Shown here: one piece after another, positions 35,790-46,113 of the stretch
Position numbering within the stretch: the stretch's first letter is position 1
Layout: the number at the start of each line of letters is the position of its first letter
Assembly (NCBI GenBank): GCA_023424995.1
Contig: JAFADH010000183.1
Location: forward strand, 1 to 64,000
From: Bacillota bacterium
Lineage (GTDB): Bacteria; Bacillota; Clostridia; Lachnospirales; Lachnospiraceae
Length of the DNA stretch: 64,000 nt
Reading direction: 5' to 3'
Program-made: the position numbers and the translations under genes
Notes under the pieces: generated by a model
The model's input: only the letters and a program-made list of their open reading frames with translations
Told to the model about the DNA's origin: nothing
Databases searched by the model: none

Positions 35790-36524
35790 ATGAAAATACT
35801 GATTGCGGAAGACGATTTGGTCAGCAGAAGGTTCTTAAGTGAATTCCTGGGGAAATTCGGTGATTGCGATCTGGTTGTGGACGGACTGGAGACGATTGAT
35901 GCATTTCTCATTGCACTTAAGGACAGGGATCCCTACCATTTGATATGTCTTGATATTATGATGCCGAAGGCTGACGGAGTGAAGACTTTAAAAGCAATTA
36001 GAGATCTGGAGAAGCAATATGGAATTACACCGGAAAACCGTGTGAAGATCATTATGACAACAGCGCTTGCAGATGCCCAGCTGGTTCGGACAGCATTTGA
36101 ATATGGCTGCGAGGCGTATGCCGCAAAGCCTATCGATACGGCCAAGCTGATCCAGGTAATGGAAAAACTGGGGTTAGTAAAGGAAAAGAAAGTCTGGGAG
36201 AGCCCGGAGCCCGGAAACCATGATCAGAAGGAACTGTCCGCGGAGCATGAAGAGGCTGCCGGCATCAGGGACGGTTATTTTAAAAAGGTGAGGGCCTTGA
36301 CGGATTATCAGCTGGAAGTAACCATGGAAACCGGCACAAGCATCCATTTTGATTTTCGTACCCGGTTAAATACGGCGCGTTTCGGAATGTTAAAGGATGA
36401 AGAATTGTTCAAAAGTGTGAAGACGGACGGAGATTACCTGATCTTCAACAAAGCCGGCAGAATGCCGGTAAAGATTACCGCTTCGGAGTTTATGGATCTT
36501 GTTCTCATTGACCGTACCAAATAG
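35790..36524 (+). CDS. Response regulator with C-terminal DUF2442-like domain
   Basis: 244 residues. Receiver (1-125) with AEDD, phospho-acceptor D55 in CLDIMMPKADG, Thr in IMTTALAD and Lys in AAKPIDTAKL. A charged linker (about 130-165) leads to a small C-terminal domain with VRALTDYQLEVTMETG and KITASEFMDLVL, similar by eye to DUF2442. No DNA-binding domain and no catalytic output can be recognised. In an operon without cheY it may be the output protein of the CheA or PAS kinase. AAGGAGG precedes the ATG. Confidence 0.8.
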   Translation: MKILIAEDDLVSRRFLSEFLGKFGDCDLVVDGLETIDAFLIALKDRDPYHLICLDIMMPKADGVKTLKAIRDLEKQYGITPENRVKIIMTTALADAQLVRTAFEYGCEAYAAKPIDTAKLIQVMEKLGLVKEKKVWESPEPGNHDQKELSAEHEEAAGIRDGYFKKVRALTDYQLEVTMETGTSIHFDFRTRLNTARFGMLKDEELFKSVKTDGDYLIFNKAGRMPVKITASEFMDLVLIDRTK

Positions 36525-36603
36525 AAGGGGGGAAACCCGGAGCATATATTTATTCCAATCAAACAGGAACAGCAAATCCAATTACATAAGGGGGAACTAT
36601 TTC

Positions 36604-38391
36604 ATGAAAAATTTATCAATCAGCCTGAAGCTGATCGCAGGCTTCGGTGTCGTACTGTTGCTTTTAATCGGTTCCATAGGGGTGTCTGTGTACAGTATCA
36701 CAAGTATTTCAAAACAAACCGATTTATATGGCCGGTATACCGTACCAAACAACGGTTATTCCTGGAGCTTAAGACGGGACCTGGTATCAGTCGAGAGAAA
36801 TATGCTGTCGGCTATGATGGAGGAACAGCCGGACGATATAAAGGCTTATCTTGATACTGCCGCAAAGGAAGCGGAAGCCATTAAGGCAACAATTGAAGCC
36901 TTTGCCGATAACCAGCAGGATAATTCCCTGGAGGAACAGATCAGCCATGTATTGGATGATCTCCTTCCGGCTGCCGGTGCCAAGAGAGCGGAGATTGTTG
37001 AGATTTTAAACAGCGGCGCGCAGGACAGGGTGGCTATGGCATATGATAAGTTCGTAACCGAGTATCTGCCGCAATACGACCAGCTGGCGGAGATATTCAT
37101 CTCCTGGAATGAAATCGGTAACCAAAGGGCGGAGGCTCAGGGGATAGCGGCACAAGCGGCGGAAAATCTGGCCTGGACCTTACTGATTATCTTTGGCATT
37201 ACGTCTGTTGTTCTGACGGTCATCATTATATTCATCATCCGGTCATCCATCCTGAGGCCGGTAAGGGAAATCGTAAGCGTATATGATGAGATGGCGAAGG
37301 GCAACATGAAATCCAATATTATGTACACCAGCAAGGATGAGATGGGCCGTATGGCAGACAGCATCAGAACGACCAACGCTCTTCTTGCGGCGTACATCAG
37401 TGACATCTCGGAGAAGCTCGGCATGATATCCCATGGAGATATGCGGGTAAAGATAGATTTGGATTATATCGGTGATTTTGCTGCAATCAAGCAAGCCATG
37501 CTGAATACCGTGCAGGCTTTAAATCATACCCTGTCCACCATCAACATTGCAGCGGAGCAGGTGAATACCGGCGCGACCCAGGTATCCGGCGGAGCCCAGG
37601 CCCTGGCGGCAGGATCCACGGAGCAGGCATCTTCGGTGGAGCAGCTCAGCGTATCCGTGAATAAGATCGCGGAACAGGCAAATGAGAATTCGGCTAATGT
37701 AAGATCAGCCACCCAGTATGTGGAGCAGACCGGCCTGAATGTAAGGGACGGAAGCGAGCATATGAAGCAGCTTACCGAGGCAATGGCTAACATCGGAGAA
37801 TCCTCCGGTCAGATTACCAATATAACGAAGACAATAGAGGATATCGCATTCCAGACCAATATCCTTGCGTTAAACGCCGCAATTGAGGCGGCACGTGCAG
37901 GCAATGCGGGCAAGGGCTTCGCGGTGGTTGCCGATGAAGTACGCAACCTGGCCGCAAAATCGGCGGAAGCCGCCAAGCAGACCGCAGAGCTGATTCAGCG
38001 TTCTGTAGTAACCGTTGCCGAGGGATCGCAGATTACGGCCCAGACGGCCCGGATCCTGCAGAATATCGAGGAGAAATCCAATCTGGTCAACGAAAGCATT
38101 GTAAAGATCGACCGTGCCTCCGCTGACCAGGCAATTGCCATTGATCAGGTGAAGCAGGGTCTTACCCAGGTATCCTCCGTGGTTCAGACCAATGCGGCTA
38201 CCGCGGAAGAGAATTCGGCTACCAGTGAGGAGATGTCCGCACAGGCTACCACTCTTCGGGAAGAGGTCCGAAAGTTCAGGCTTGAGGACAGCTATGAGAA
38301 TGGGAACCTGCAGCATATTTCCTTATTGAAGGAGATACCCGATCTGAAGATACCGGTATCGGACAGCTCCTATGCATTCGGAAAATATTAG
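36604..38391 (+). CDS. Methyl-accepting chemotaxis protein, four-helix-bundle sensor
   Basis: 595 residues from the ATG at 36604; the longer frame back to 36499 overlaps the preceding gene and lacks a site. Membrane helix at about 10-32, extracellular four-helix-bundle ligand domain (about 35-185), second helix near 190-212, HAMP, then a long coiled-coil signalling domain whose hairpin tip is [21 protein letters not shown]-terminus ends without a CheR-tether pentapeptide. Senses an unknown ligand and controls CheA through CheW. Confidence 0.93.
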   Translation: MKNLSISLKLIAGFGVVLLLLIGSIGVSVYSITSISKQTDLYGRYTVPNNGYSWSLRRDLVSVERNMLSAMMEEQPDDIKAYLDTAAKEAEAIKATIEAFADNQQDNSLEEQISHVLDDLLPAAGAKRAEIVEILNSGAQDRVAMAYDKFVTEYLPQYDQLAEIFISWNEIGNQRAEAQGIAAQAAENLAWTLLIIFGITSVVLTVIIIFIIRSSILRPVREIVSVYDEMAKGNMKSNIMYTSKDEMGRMADSIRTTNALLAAYISDISEKLGMISHGDMRVKIDLDYIGDFAAIKQAMLNTVQALNHTLSTINIAAEQVNTGATQVSGGAQALAAGSTEQASSVEQLSVSVNKIAEQANENSANVRSATQYVEQTGLNVRDGSEHMKQLTEAMANIGESSGQITNITKTIEDIAFQTNILALNAAIEAARAGNAGKGFAVVADEVRNLAAKSAEAAKQTAELIQRSVVTVAEGSQITAQTARILQNIEEKSNLVNESIVKIDRASADQAIAIDQVKQGLTQVSSVVQTNAATAEENSATSEEMSAQATTLREEVRKFRLEDSYENGNLQHISLLKEIPDLKIPVSDSSYAFGKY

Positions 38392-38449
38392 AGGTTACAG
38401 AAATCTGCTGCCGGCTGAGAGATATGGGTACAGGTGAAAGGAGAAGGAT

Positions 38450-40423
38450 ATGAAATCGATACAAAATAAGTTGAATCTGTTTATAATGGCACTGGTCTTT
38501 TTCACGGCAGTGGTCGTAACGGGCTTTGTATTAGTAATATTCTACCGTAATATGACAGCTCAGCTGGAAGAAGACTCACAGGCATTGTCAATAGCCTACA
38601 GCCATGCTGTTTATAACCAGATTCAAGGCTACAAATCGGAATTGGAGATCGCGGCAGCCTTGAAGGACATTACACAGGAGGACACGCCACAAAGAGACGA
38701 GCTGCTTTCCCGTCTCGCCAAAGCCTCGGGTTTTGAATATCTCGCTCTTGCCGACAGCACCGGACAGACCACCCGTAACAGCAATATTGCGGAACGGGAA
38801 TATTTCAAGCAGGCTATGGCAGGGGAGACCTATGTGTCAAGTCCGCTGATCAACAAGGTGGACCAGACCGTAACAATCATGGTTGCGGCTCCCGTAAAGA
38901 ACGGGAGTGATTATAACGGTGTAATATACGGAGGTCTTCTTTATGATACCTTTAGTGAAATCATAAAAAATATTACAATAGGGGACGGAGGCTATGCCTT
39001 TGTCATTGACCGGACCGGTGTAATCGTTGCGCATCCGGATGCATCCTTAGTATCCGGAATGGTGAATTATATCGAGGTGGCCAAGGAGGACAGTACATAC
39101 CGGTCCGTGGCGGATGCCATGAGCCGTATGATCCGTGGGGAAACAGGGACTGCATATACCGTATACAGAGGGATTAAGCGTCTGTATGGCTTTACAGCCA
39201 TTGAAGGTCCGGAGCAGTGGTCCATCACGGTGACAGTCCCCGTTACCCAGGTCATGACGAACGTATATCAGGCAATTGCCATCTGCTCGGCCGTAGGTGT
39301 CATAATTTTAATGATCAGCATAGCTATGGCGGTCCTGTTCTCACGCTCCATGACAAAGCCGATCGTTGCGGTCACCAAACGAATTGAGCTGTTATCGGAA
39401 GGAGATCTCAGCAGTCCGATTCCGGCTGTTAAGGGCAGGGATGAGATCAACCGCCTGTCCGTCGCTTTAGGAGATACAGTTACGGAGCTGCGAAGCTATA
39501 TCCATGACCTTTCCACCGTATTGACCGCCATGGCGGGCAATGACTTCACAGCGGCAAGCACGGCTTCCTACAGGGGAGAATTTATACCGATCAGGCAGGC
39601 GCTCAAACATATAGCGGAGTCCCTGAATTATACCCTGTCGGTAATCAATAACTCCACCGGTCAGGTGAACTCCGGCGTCTCCCAGATATCCATGGGAGCA
39701 CAGAATCTGGCAGCCGGATCCTCCCAGCAGGCGACAGCGGTAACAGAGCTGTCGGATAATATCAGGAAGGTAGCCGATCAGGATAAAATAAATGCGGAGC
39801 ATGTAAGACAGGCGGCACAGTATGTATCCGAAGCCAATACCGGTGTGCAGGATTGTAAAAACCAGATGACGCAGCTGACGGAAGCGATGAATAAGATATC
39901 AAACTCCTCCGACCAGATCACCAGCATAACGAAAGTGATAGAGGAGATAGCATTCCAGACCAATATCCTGGCATTGAATGCTGCGGTAGAAGCAGCAAGG
40001 GCGGGCAATACCGGAAAAGGGTTCGCAGTAGTGGCGGATGAGGTGCGTAATCTGGCTGCGAAATCTTCTGAAGCGGCAAAGCAGACAGCGGAGCTGATCC
40101 AATCATCATCGGAAGCAGTTGCCCGGGGCTCGTCAATCGCTGATCAGACCGCCAGAACACTTATCAGGGTGGCGGAGGAGACCGGTAAGGTGACGGACAG
40201 TATACGGAGTGTCGAAGAAGCTTCCGCGGAACAGGCAGCTGCCGTAATACGGATATCGGACAGCATCGAGCAGGTATCCGCAGTTGTGCAGCTGAATGCC
40301 TCCACCGCGGAGGAAAGCTCTGCGGCAAGTGAAGAGCTCTCCTCCCTGGCGGCTTCTTTGCAGAATGAGGTAGGAAAGTTCAGGCTGCAGGAAGCGGCAG
40401 TTAAGATGAAAGCCTTTACTTAA
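38450..40423 (+). CDS. Methyl-accepting chemotaxis protein, dCache sensor
   Basis: 657 residues. Membrane helix near 10-32, extracellular double-Cache domain (about 35-275; [19 protein letters not shown] and [18 protein letters not shown] are typical), second helix near 280-302, HAMP, and a signalling domain with the tip [20 protein letters not shown]. The signalling half closely resembles that of the preceding MCP, while the sensor half differs. AAGGAGAAGG precedes the ATG. Last gene of the operon. Confidence 0.94.
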   Translation: MKSIQNKLNLFIMALVFFTAVVVTGFVLVIFYRNMTAQLEEDSQALSIAYSHAVYNQIQGYKSELEIAAALKDITQEDTPQRDELLSRLAKASGFEYLALADSTGQTTRNSNIAEREYFKQAMAGETYVSSPLINKVDQTVTIMVAAPVKNGSDYNGVIYGGLLYDTFSEIIKNITIGDGGYAFVIDRTGVIVAHPDASLVSGMVNYIEVAKEDSTYRSVADAMSRMIRGETGTAYTVYRGIKRLYGFTAIEGPEQWSITVTVPVTQVMTNVYQAIAICSAVGVIILMISIAMAVLFSRSMTKPIVAVTKRIELLSEGDLSSPIPAVKGRDEINRLSVALGDTVTELRSYIHDLSTVLTAMAGNDFTAASTASYRGEFIPIRQALKHIAESLNYTLSVINNSTGQVNSGVSQISMGAQNLAAGSSQQATAVTELSDNIRKVADQDKINAEHVRQAAQYVSEANTGVQDCKNQMTQLTEAMNKISNSSDQITSITKVIEEIAFQTNILALNAAVEAARAGNTGKGFAVVADEVRNLAAKSSEAAKQTAELIQSSSEAVARGSSIADQTARTLIRVAEETGKVTDSIRSVEEASAEQAAAVIRISDSIEQVSAVVQLNASTAEESSAASEELSSLAASLQNEVGKFRLQEAAVKMKAFT

Positions 40424-40438
40424 TCTATGGAAGAGAAC

Positions 40439-40520
40439 AAACCTGTAAAAATCCGGTTCTATGATAAGTGTTGGGGTATGTCAATAAACACACTTTACAG
40501 AACCGGATTTTTACAGGTTT
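40439..40520. terminator. Large inverted repeat, bidirectional terminator between MCP and ABC genes
   Basis: A perfect 22-bp inverted repeat: 40439-40460 and 40499-40520, with an inner AAGTGT/ACACTT stem. The arms carry a run of A or T (GTAAAAATCC / GGATTTTTAC), and both flanking genes converge on it. The 15 bases at 40505-40519 recur exactly at 47071-47085, so it may derive from a small mobile repeat. Confidence 0.65.
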
Positions 40521-40538
40521 CAGTATATAAAAGATAAA

Positions 40539-43500
40539 TTACTCCACACTTTTCAGGGCTTCTACCATGTTGATGCGGTTGAGCGTGTGGTTTGTTATCC
40601 AATTCACGATGACGGCGAAGCCCAACGTAATGGCAGCGGAGATAACATAGCTGACAGGTTCTATATGCACCGCAAAATATATGGAGGGCATCTGCAGAAC
40701 TACGGTCAGAAATTCACTGAGCAGCCGTCCTATCGGCAGACCGATGATTATTCCGGTTGCTGTCAGAAGCAGTGTTTCTTTATTGACGTATTGATACACT
40801 TCATTATCGTAGAAGCCCAGTACCTTAATGGTGGCAAGCTCTCTGACACGTTCCGATATGTTCGTATTGGAAAGCGTAAAGAGAACGACGAAAGCGAGCC
40901 CTCCGGCCATGACAAGAATCAGGAGCATCACTGCGTTGATCAGGTCGAATCCGAAGTCTTCCACCAGGACGGACGTGCTCACGGCGGAAAGGACAGAATC
41001 ACTTTCGCGGAGGGAATCGGCATACGCGCCGGGATCGGTGCAGGCATCCGACAGATGGGCATACACACCGTTGGGAGAATAACCGCCGAACAGAGCTTCA
41101 TAAAGAGTCTGTGACAGATACACATTATTCCCAAGATAATTTACCGTAATATCGGAAATAACCGTCTCCTTCTGCACGAGCTCCATGTCCTGCAGATATA
41201 CGCTGTCCCCGGGCTTAAGATCCAGTATCTGCGCCGCATTTTGCGTTATAATAATTCCGTTGTTATCCGGATGGATCAGAGTACCCTTCGGATTTTCCAA
41301 ATGAAGGAATCCCTCTATGGAGGTCCCGTCAGGGATGACCATGAGCTGCAGCTTCTCCTCGTCCCCCCGGGCATTCGACAGCTTCATGCTGCCTAACTGC
41401 AGGTTTATAAAATCCTTAATATTATCATCTTCAGACAGCTGCCGGATGAAGTCGTCATTCTTAGCATCATCGAAAACAGCCGTCAGATCATATTGATAGA
41501 TCTGTTCATATTGTTTCGGCCCCATAACTGCAATGGAATCTTTGATGGCAAAGCCGCAGATAATCAGGGAAGTACAGCCGGCGATACCTCCGACTGTCAT
41601 AAACAGACGTTTTTTATACCGGAACAGGTTGCGGGCAGTGACCTTATTGAGGAATTTAAGCCGGTTCCATATGCCGGGGATCCGCTCCAGGAATACGCGG
41701 GCGCCTGCACGGGGCGCTTTCGGACGCATGAGGGCCGAAGGCATCCGGGCCAGCTCGCTTTTGCAGGCAAGGGCTGTTGCGCCCACTATCCCGGACAGGA
41801 ACAGCATTACGCCGCCCACGCCATAAGCAGGGTCGAAAGACAGGTAATGCCGGGGAAGCGTATAGAGGACCCTCAGGACAATCTCTACAAACTTCGGCAT
41901 GAAGATAAAACCTATGATATCACCCAGGAGTCCCCCAAGAAGACAGGCCAAAAAGGCAAACAGCAGATATTTACCGTAGATTGCGGCATCACTGAACCCT
42001 AAGGCTTTATATGTGCCTATCAGTCCCCGCTCCTCCTCCACCATCCGGGTCATGGCGGTAAGACTCATGAGTACCGCCACAAGTAAAAAGATAACGGGGA
42101 AGACCCTGCCCACGGCCTCGATGGAAGACAGATCGTTGCTGAGGCTGGAATAGCTGTCCAGGGAGGTGCGGTCCTGTACATACCACAGGGTCATATCAAT
42201 GTCATCCAGCTTGGAGTATGCCTCCGCCAGTTTTTGCTCCGCTTCTTCTTTCTTGTCGGCGTATTCCTGCTCCTGTTTTATTAATTCGGCTTCACCCTCC
42301 GCCAGTTCTTCTTTTCCCTCGGTAATCTCTTCCCGGGCGTCAGCTATCTTAGACTCGGCATCGCTTACTTCCGTCTCAAGCTTTGCTTCACCCTCCGCCA
42401 GCTCTGCCTTGCCGTCGGCCAGCTCCGTTTTCCCTGCTTCCAGTTCCGCCTTTCCGGCCTCGATTGTCTGACGGGCATCTTCTATCTGTGCTTCACCTTC
42501 CGCCAGTTCTGCTTCTGCATCGGCTAATTGCTTCATGGCGGCTTCCTTCTGCTTTTTAAATGCTTCTTTTTGAATATTCAAAGACTGCCGGCCGCCGTTC
42601 AGCTTGCCCAGACCTATGGCAGTCTGCACACCGGTTTCAGGCAGGGTATCCAGTTGTACTGCCTGCGCACTCAGTTGTCCGATGGTACCGGTAAGCTGCT
42701 GTGCCTCCGCTGCTTTTGCTTCATAGTCACCGGTCAGACTCTTTACGGACTCATTTGCATCCTCCAATACCTTCTGAGCTGCAGTTACGGCAGCATTGGC
42801 AGCATCCAGCTCCTTGCCGGCGGCATCCGCTTCGGCTTGCTGGGCATTAAATTCCGGAGTTCCTTCCTTCAGGCTGTTCAGCTTTCCGGTCTCAGTACGG
42901 AAGGCGGCCAGGGCTGTATCGGCTGCGGCCTGCTTTTTGGACAGATCAGCCTGCGCGTCAGCTGCAGCCTGTGAAGATGACCCAAGCTGTCCGTTTATTG
43001 CGGCCATATCCCGGTTTGCCATGTCCAGTGCCGCCTGCATTTGGCTTATCTGCTGCGACAGAGCGGTATTCATCGTATCAGCCTGTTCTTTTAATATGCC
43101 GGCAAGAAGGGCGCTTTCTGCGGAGACTCCCTCCGCGATGGCGTTATCATCCGCACCGGTCACCGCCAGCGCGGCAGCCGCATTTACCAGAGCATCCCAT
43201 TCACCGGCCGGCCATGCGCCGCCCAGAGTATCTTTCAGCTGTGATATACCGGCTTCCAGCTGTGTACGGGATGCATCCAGCCGGTTCTGGGCTTCGGTTA
43301 ACTGCTGTTCGGCTGCCAGCAGCTGTTCCTCAGCCTGCTGCCGCTCTTTGGCTAACTGCTGTTTTCCCTCGTTCAGCTTTTGGGCGTTATCCTTCAGCTC
43401 GGTCTCACCCTCCAGCAGCCTGGCTTCACCCTCCTTCAGCTGTTCCTCTGCCTTTTCCAGCTTCTGCCTCGCACTGTCTAATTCCGAGCGGGCTTCCGCG

Positions 43501-44606
43501 ATTTTCTCCGCAGCAGTCTTCTCCTCATCGTTAAGCGTAGCTTCACCGTCCGCCAGTTCCCGCCTCGCATTGCGGATATCGTCCCATGCATCGGCAAATT
43601 TCCCATCTGCTTCCGCAAATTTTTCATTCATGGTGGTCTCGGCATCTTTGATTTTAACCTGCGCTTCTGTCAGTACCAGATCGTAGCGGATCTGTTCCCG
43701 CTGTCTTTTTATACGGCTTTCAATATTGCCGATTACTGTCCGGACGGCGGCTTCGTATTCCTCAGAATAGCAGTCCATCTCCCCGGTACCTTCCAGGGAA
43801 ATATATACCGCAGTGAAGATGTCATGCCGGGCGGCTCCGGCAGTTACGAAAAATTTATAATCCGTGGCCGCAGTAGTTCGGATTGCACCTGCTATGCCGT
43901 CGCTTTGTATATCCATGGGATCTATAACCACTCCTGTGATGGTATAGACGGTGTTTACGAAGGTCGGAGACTCTGCCTCTTCCCCTGAATCAATCTCCAT
44001 ATCTACATCAAAATCCGTATCAACAGATGCGGCGATATCGTCATCAATGACTGTATCTGCGGCTGTGTCAGCCTTTGCATCAGTGCTGCTGTCATCTTCG
44101 GAGGAATCAGAAGCGGTATTTTCTTCGTCATTGTCCTTGATATCTTCTTCCTCAATAGTAAGGGTATCGCCTAAGGATTTGCCGCTTTCCTCCAGGTACT
44201 TTTGCGTAACGGCGATTTCCCCCTCACCGGCGGGCAGCTTTCCGGCCAGTATATGGGGAATATTCAGGCCCTTTTGGCTTAACACCGTCATCTCCGCACT
44301 TTTTCGGATTCCGTCTACCTCCGTGCGGACCGTTTCCGTATATGCGCCTTCGGCAGCAGCTACTCCCTCCGTCTGTGACAGGGCTTCCACGTCTTCTTCC
44401 GTAAGTCCCAGAGTGGACAGAATCCGGATATCAAACAAGTTCTGCCGGTCATAAAACTTATCTGCAGAGTAATACATATCAAGGCAGGCTGCATATAAGC
44501 CCGTGAGCATGGCCACTCCCAGTGCCGTTATGATGACAATGGACAGGAACCGCTTCCAGCCCTTTATAATAGAACGGTGAACATCTTTTCGGTAGGCTTT
44601 GCTCAT
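40539..44606 (-). CDS. FtsX-family ABC transporter permease with very long coiled coil
   Basis: About 1355 residues from the ATG at 44606; the TTG at 44630 would overlap the ATPase gene. First membrane helix near 15-40 (FLSIVIITALGVAMLTGL), then an extracellular region interrupted at about 170-230 by an acidic Asp/Ser/Ala-rich insert. Two stretches of Glu/Ala/Leu/Lys heptads follow (about 310-500 and 680-800), split by a Gln/Ala-rich part. Two FtsX blocks of helices lie at about 850-990 and 1220-1355. It works with the ATPase four bases upstream. Such complexes drive mechanical work or export at the membrane, often for antimicrobial peptide resistance or lipoprotein/lipid handling; which applies here is unknown. 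Confidence 0.9.
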   Translation of the reverse strand: MSKAYRKDVHRSIIKGWKRFLSIVIITALGVAMLTGLYAACLDMYYSADKFYDRQNLFDIRILSTLGLTEEDVEALSQTEGVAAAEGAYTETVRTEVDGIRKSAEMTVLSQKGLNIPHILAGKLPAGEGEIAVTQKYLEESGKSLGDTLTIEEEDIKDNDEENTASDSSEDDSSTDAKADTAADTVIDDDIAASVDTDFDVDMEIDSGEEAESPTFVNTVYTITGVVIDPMDIQSDGIAGAIRTTAATDYKFFVTAGAARHDIFTAVYISLEGTGEMDCYSEEYEAAVRTVIGNIESRIKRQREQIRYDLVLTEAQVKIKDAETTMNEKFAEADGKFADAWDDIRNARRELADGEATLNDEEKTAAEKIAEARSELDSARQKLEKAEEQLKEGEARLLEGETELKDNAQKLNEGKQQLAKERQQAEEQLLAAEQQLTEAQNRLDASRTQLEAGISQLKDTLGGAWPAGEWDALVNAAAALAVTGADDNAIAEGVSAESALLAGILKEQADTMNTALSQQISQMQAALDMANRDMAAINGQLGSSSQAAADAQADLSKKQAAADTALAAFRTETGKLNSLKEGTPEFNAQQAEADAAGKELDAANAAVTAAQKVLEDANESVKSLTGDYEAKAAEAQQLTGTIGQLSAQAVQLDTLPETGVQTAIGLGKLNGGRQSLNIQKEAFKKQKEAAMKQLADAEAELAEGEAQIEDARQTIEAGKAELEAGKTELADGKAELAEGEAKLETEVSDAESKIADAREEITEGKEELAEGEAELIKQEQEYADKKEEAEQKLAEAYSKLDDIDMTLWYVQDRTSLDSYSSLSNDLSSIEAVGRVFPVIFLLVAVLMSLTAMTRMVEEERGLIGTYKALGFSDAAIYGKYLLFAFLACLLGGLLGDIIGFIFMPKFVEIVLRVLYTLPRHYLSFDPAYGVGGVMLFLSGIVGATALACKSELARMPSALMRPKAPRAGARVFLERIPGIWNRLKFLNKVTARNLFRYKKRLFMTVGGIAGCTSLIICGFAIKDSIAVMGPKQYEQIYQYDLTAVFDDAKNDDFIRQLSEDDNIKDFINLQLGSMKLSNARGDEEKLQLMVIPDGTSIEGFLHLENPKGTLIHPDNNGIIITQNAAQILDLKPGDSVYLQDMELVQKETVISDITVNYLGNNVYLSQTLYEALFGGYSPNGVYAHLSDACTDPGAYADSLRESDSVLSAVSTSVLVEDFGFDLINAVMLLILVMAGGLAFVVLFTLSNTNISERVRELATIKVLGFYDNEVYQYVNKETLLLTATGIIIGLPIGRLLSEFLTVVLQMPSIYFAVHIEPVSYVISAAITLGFAVIVNWITNHTLNRINMVEALKSVE

Positions 44607-44610
44607 GTTA

Positions 44611-45312
44611 TCACCACTCAATCTGTGCAATGGGTGTGGGCTGCATATTCTGTTCAGTCTTCACAACCTTGCCGCTTTTAAAATGAATTACCCTGTCTGC
44701 CATAGGAGCTAAGGCAGAGTTGTGGGTAATAATAAGTACGGTGATCCTCTCACGGCGGCACATATCCTGCAATAGCTGCAGGATCTGCTTTCCGGTATTG
44801 TAATCAAGCGCTCCTGTGGGTTCATCACACAGAAGTAATTTCGGATTCTTGGCAATAGCCCGTGCAATGGATACACGCTGCTGCTCTCCTCCGGACAGCT
44901 GTGCCGGGAAATTATTCTTACGGTCTTCAAGACCCACCTTATCCAGTGTCTCTGAAGCGCTGAGTGAATTCTGACGGATCTGTGCAGCCAGTTCCACATT
45001 TTCCAGAGCTGTTAAATTCGGGACCAGATTATAGAATTGGAATACAAAGCCGATATCATTGCGGCGGTATCCTATCAGATTTTTTTTGTTGTATTTTGAT
45101 ATGTTTTCACCGTCAACAATCACATCCCCGGAGGTTGTGGTGTCCATACCTCCCAGTATGTTAAGGGCGGTGGTCTTGCCGGCGCCTGAAGCCCCCAGAA
45201 TGACAGCCAGCTCGCCCTTTTTTACCGAGAAGCTGGCATCATCCAATGCCCGGATCATTACCCCCTCGGAAGTGTATTCCTTTATAACGTGTTTAAATTC
45301 GATGTATTCCAC
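44611..45312 (-). CDS. ABC transporter ATP-binding protein (MacB/LolD-like)
   Basis: 233 residues if started at the GTG at 45312, which has GGAGG five bases upstream; the ATG at 45324 contains that site within its first codons, so GTG is preferred. Walker [11 protein letters not shown]-loop FVFQFYNL, signature LSGGEQQRV, Walker [12 protein letters not shown] and H-loop ITHN are all intact. It powers the FtsX-type permease whose gene follows directly. Divergent from a TetR regulator that probably controls it. Confidence 0.94.
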   Translation of the reverse strand: MEYIEFKHVIKEYTSEGVMIRALDDASFSVKKGELAVILGASGAGKTTALNILGGMDTTTSGDVIVDGENISKYNKKNLIGYRRNDIGFVFQFYNLVPNLTALENVELAAQIRQNSLSASETLDKVGLEDRKNNFPAQLSGGEQQRVSIARAIAKNPKLLLCDEPTGALDYNTGKQILQLLQDMCRRERITVLIITHNSALAPMADRVIHFKSGKVVKTEQNMQPTPIAQIEW

Positions 45313-45324
45313 AAAAGCCTCCAT

Positions 45325-45498
45325 GATGAATTATGATTATCACTTGATTTTTATCTGTTAACGATTTATTATAAAGACACCATGTTGATTTGGCAACCGT
45401 CAGATGTATATAAAGCGATTGTTTTACAACAAGACATGATGTATATGTCGCTTTCAGAACAAAAGTGAAATTTATTATCGGGGGGGAGGAGAGTATCT
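45325..45498. promoter_or_regulatory. Divergent promoter region with possible TetR operators
   Basis: 174 bp between the ABC and TetR genes. Two dyads stand out: GACAT (45433-45437) with ATGTC (45445-45449), and TTGT-TTTACA-ACAA at about 45419-45432. They adjoin each other and are candidate sites for the TetR-type protein. Promoter boxes are not clear. Confidence 0.4.
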
Positions 45499-46104
45499 AT
45501 GAAAGAAATGAAGCAGGACAGAAAAACCCGTTATACCCGGATGGTGCTGCAAGACAGTCTGATTGAGCTGATGAGAGAAAAGCCCATCAGTAAAATAACC
45601 ATTAAGGAGCTGTGTCAAAATGCAGATTTAAACCGGACGACCTTTTATGCCCATTATACCGATCAATATGACCTTCTTCGGAGCATAGAGGATGAAACCC
45701 TTACCTGGGCAAAGGATGCCGTTAACATTCTTAACGAAAAAAGGAGCGAACATGAAATTAAGAAGGTTCTCGAAGGGATCTGCCAATATTTTGCGGATAA
45801 CAGCAAGCATCTTCAGGTCCTGATGAGCGAACAGGGGGATATAAATTTCCAAAAGGAGTTATTTACACTGATATACCGGCAGTGCGGCATAGACTCCTTA
45901 GCTGATTACAGCGGGGACAACGCTTCCAGGGAATTGTATTTTCTGTTTATAGTCACCGGAAGCATCGGCCTTATACAGCATTGGCTGAAAAGTGGAATAA
46001 TCCAGCCGGCAAATGATATTGCCGGGATCATATACCATATGACCATGATTGCCAGGGAGGGCGCCGCGCATCAACTTACCGGTACGTTTGCAGTGCAACT
46101 ATGA
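45499..46104 (+). CDS. TetR/AcrR-family transcriptional regulator
   Basis: 201 residues. Helix-turn-helix in the first 60 residues (ISKITIKELCQNADLNRTTFYAHYTDQYDLL region) with the typical TFYAHY motif, and a ligand domain of the DhaS-like C-terminal type. GGAGGAG precedes the ATG. It is divergent from the FtsX-type ABC operon, so local repression of that operon is likely; the inducer is unknown. Confidence 0.88.
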   Translation: MKEMKQDRKTRYTRMVLQDSLIELMREKPISKITIKELCQNADLNRTTFYAHYTDQYDLLRSIEDETLTWAKDAVNILNEKRSEHEIKKVLEGICQYFADNSKHLQVLMSEQGDINFQKELFTLIYRQCGIDSLADYSGDNASRELYFLFIVTGSIGLIQHWLKSGIIQPANDIAGIIYHMTMIAREGAAHQLTGTFAVQL

Positions 46105-46113
46105 ATATAACTT

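Noticed and set aside
42796..43686. 296-codon + strand ORF rich in Ser and Ala
   Set aside because: Shadow of the Glu/Ala/Leu-rich coiled coil of the minus-strand permease.
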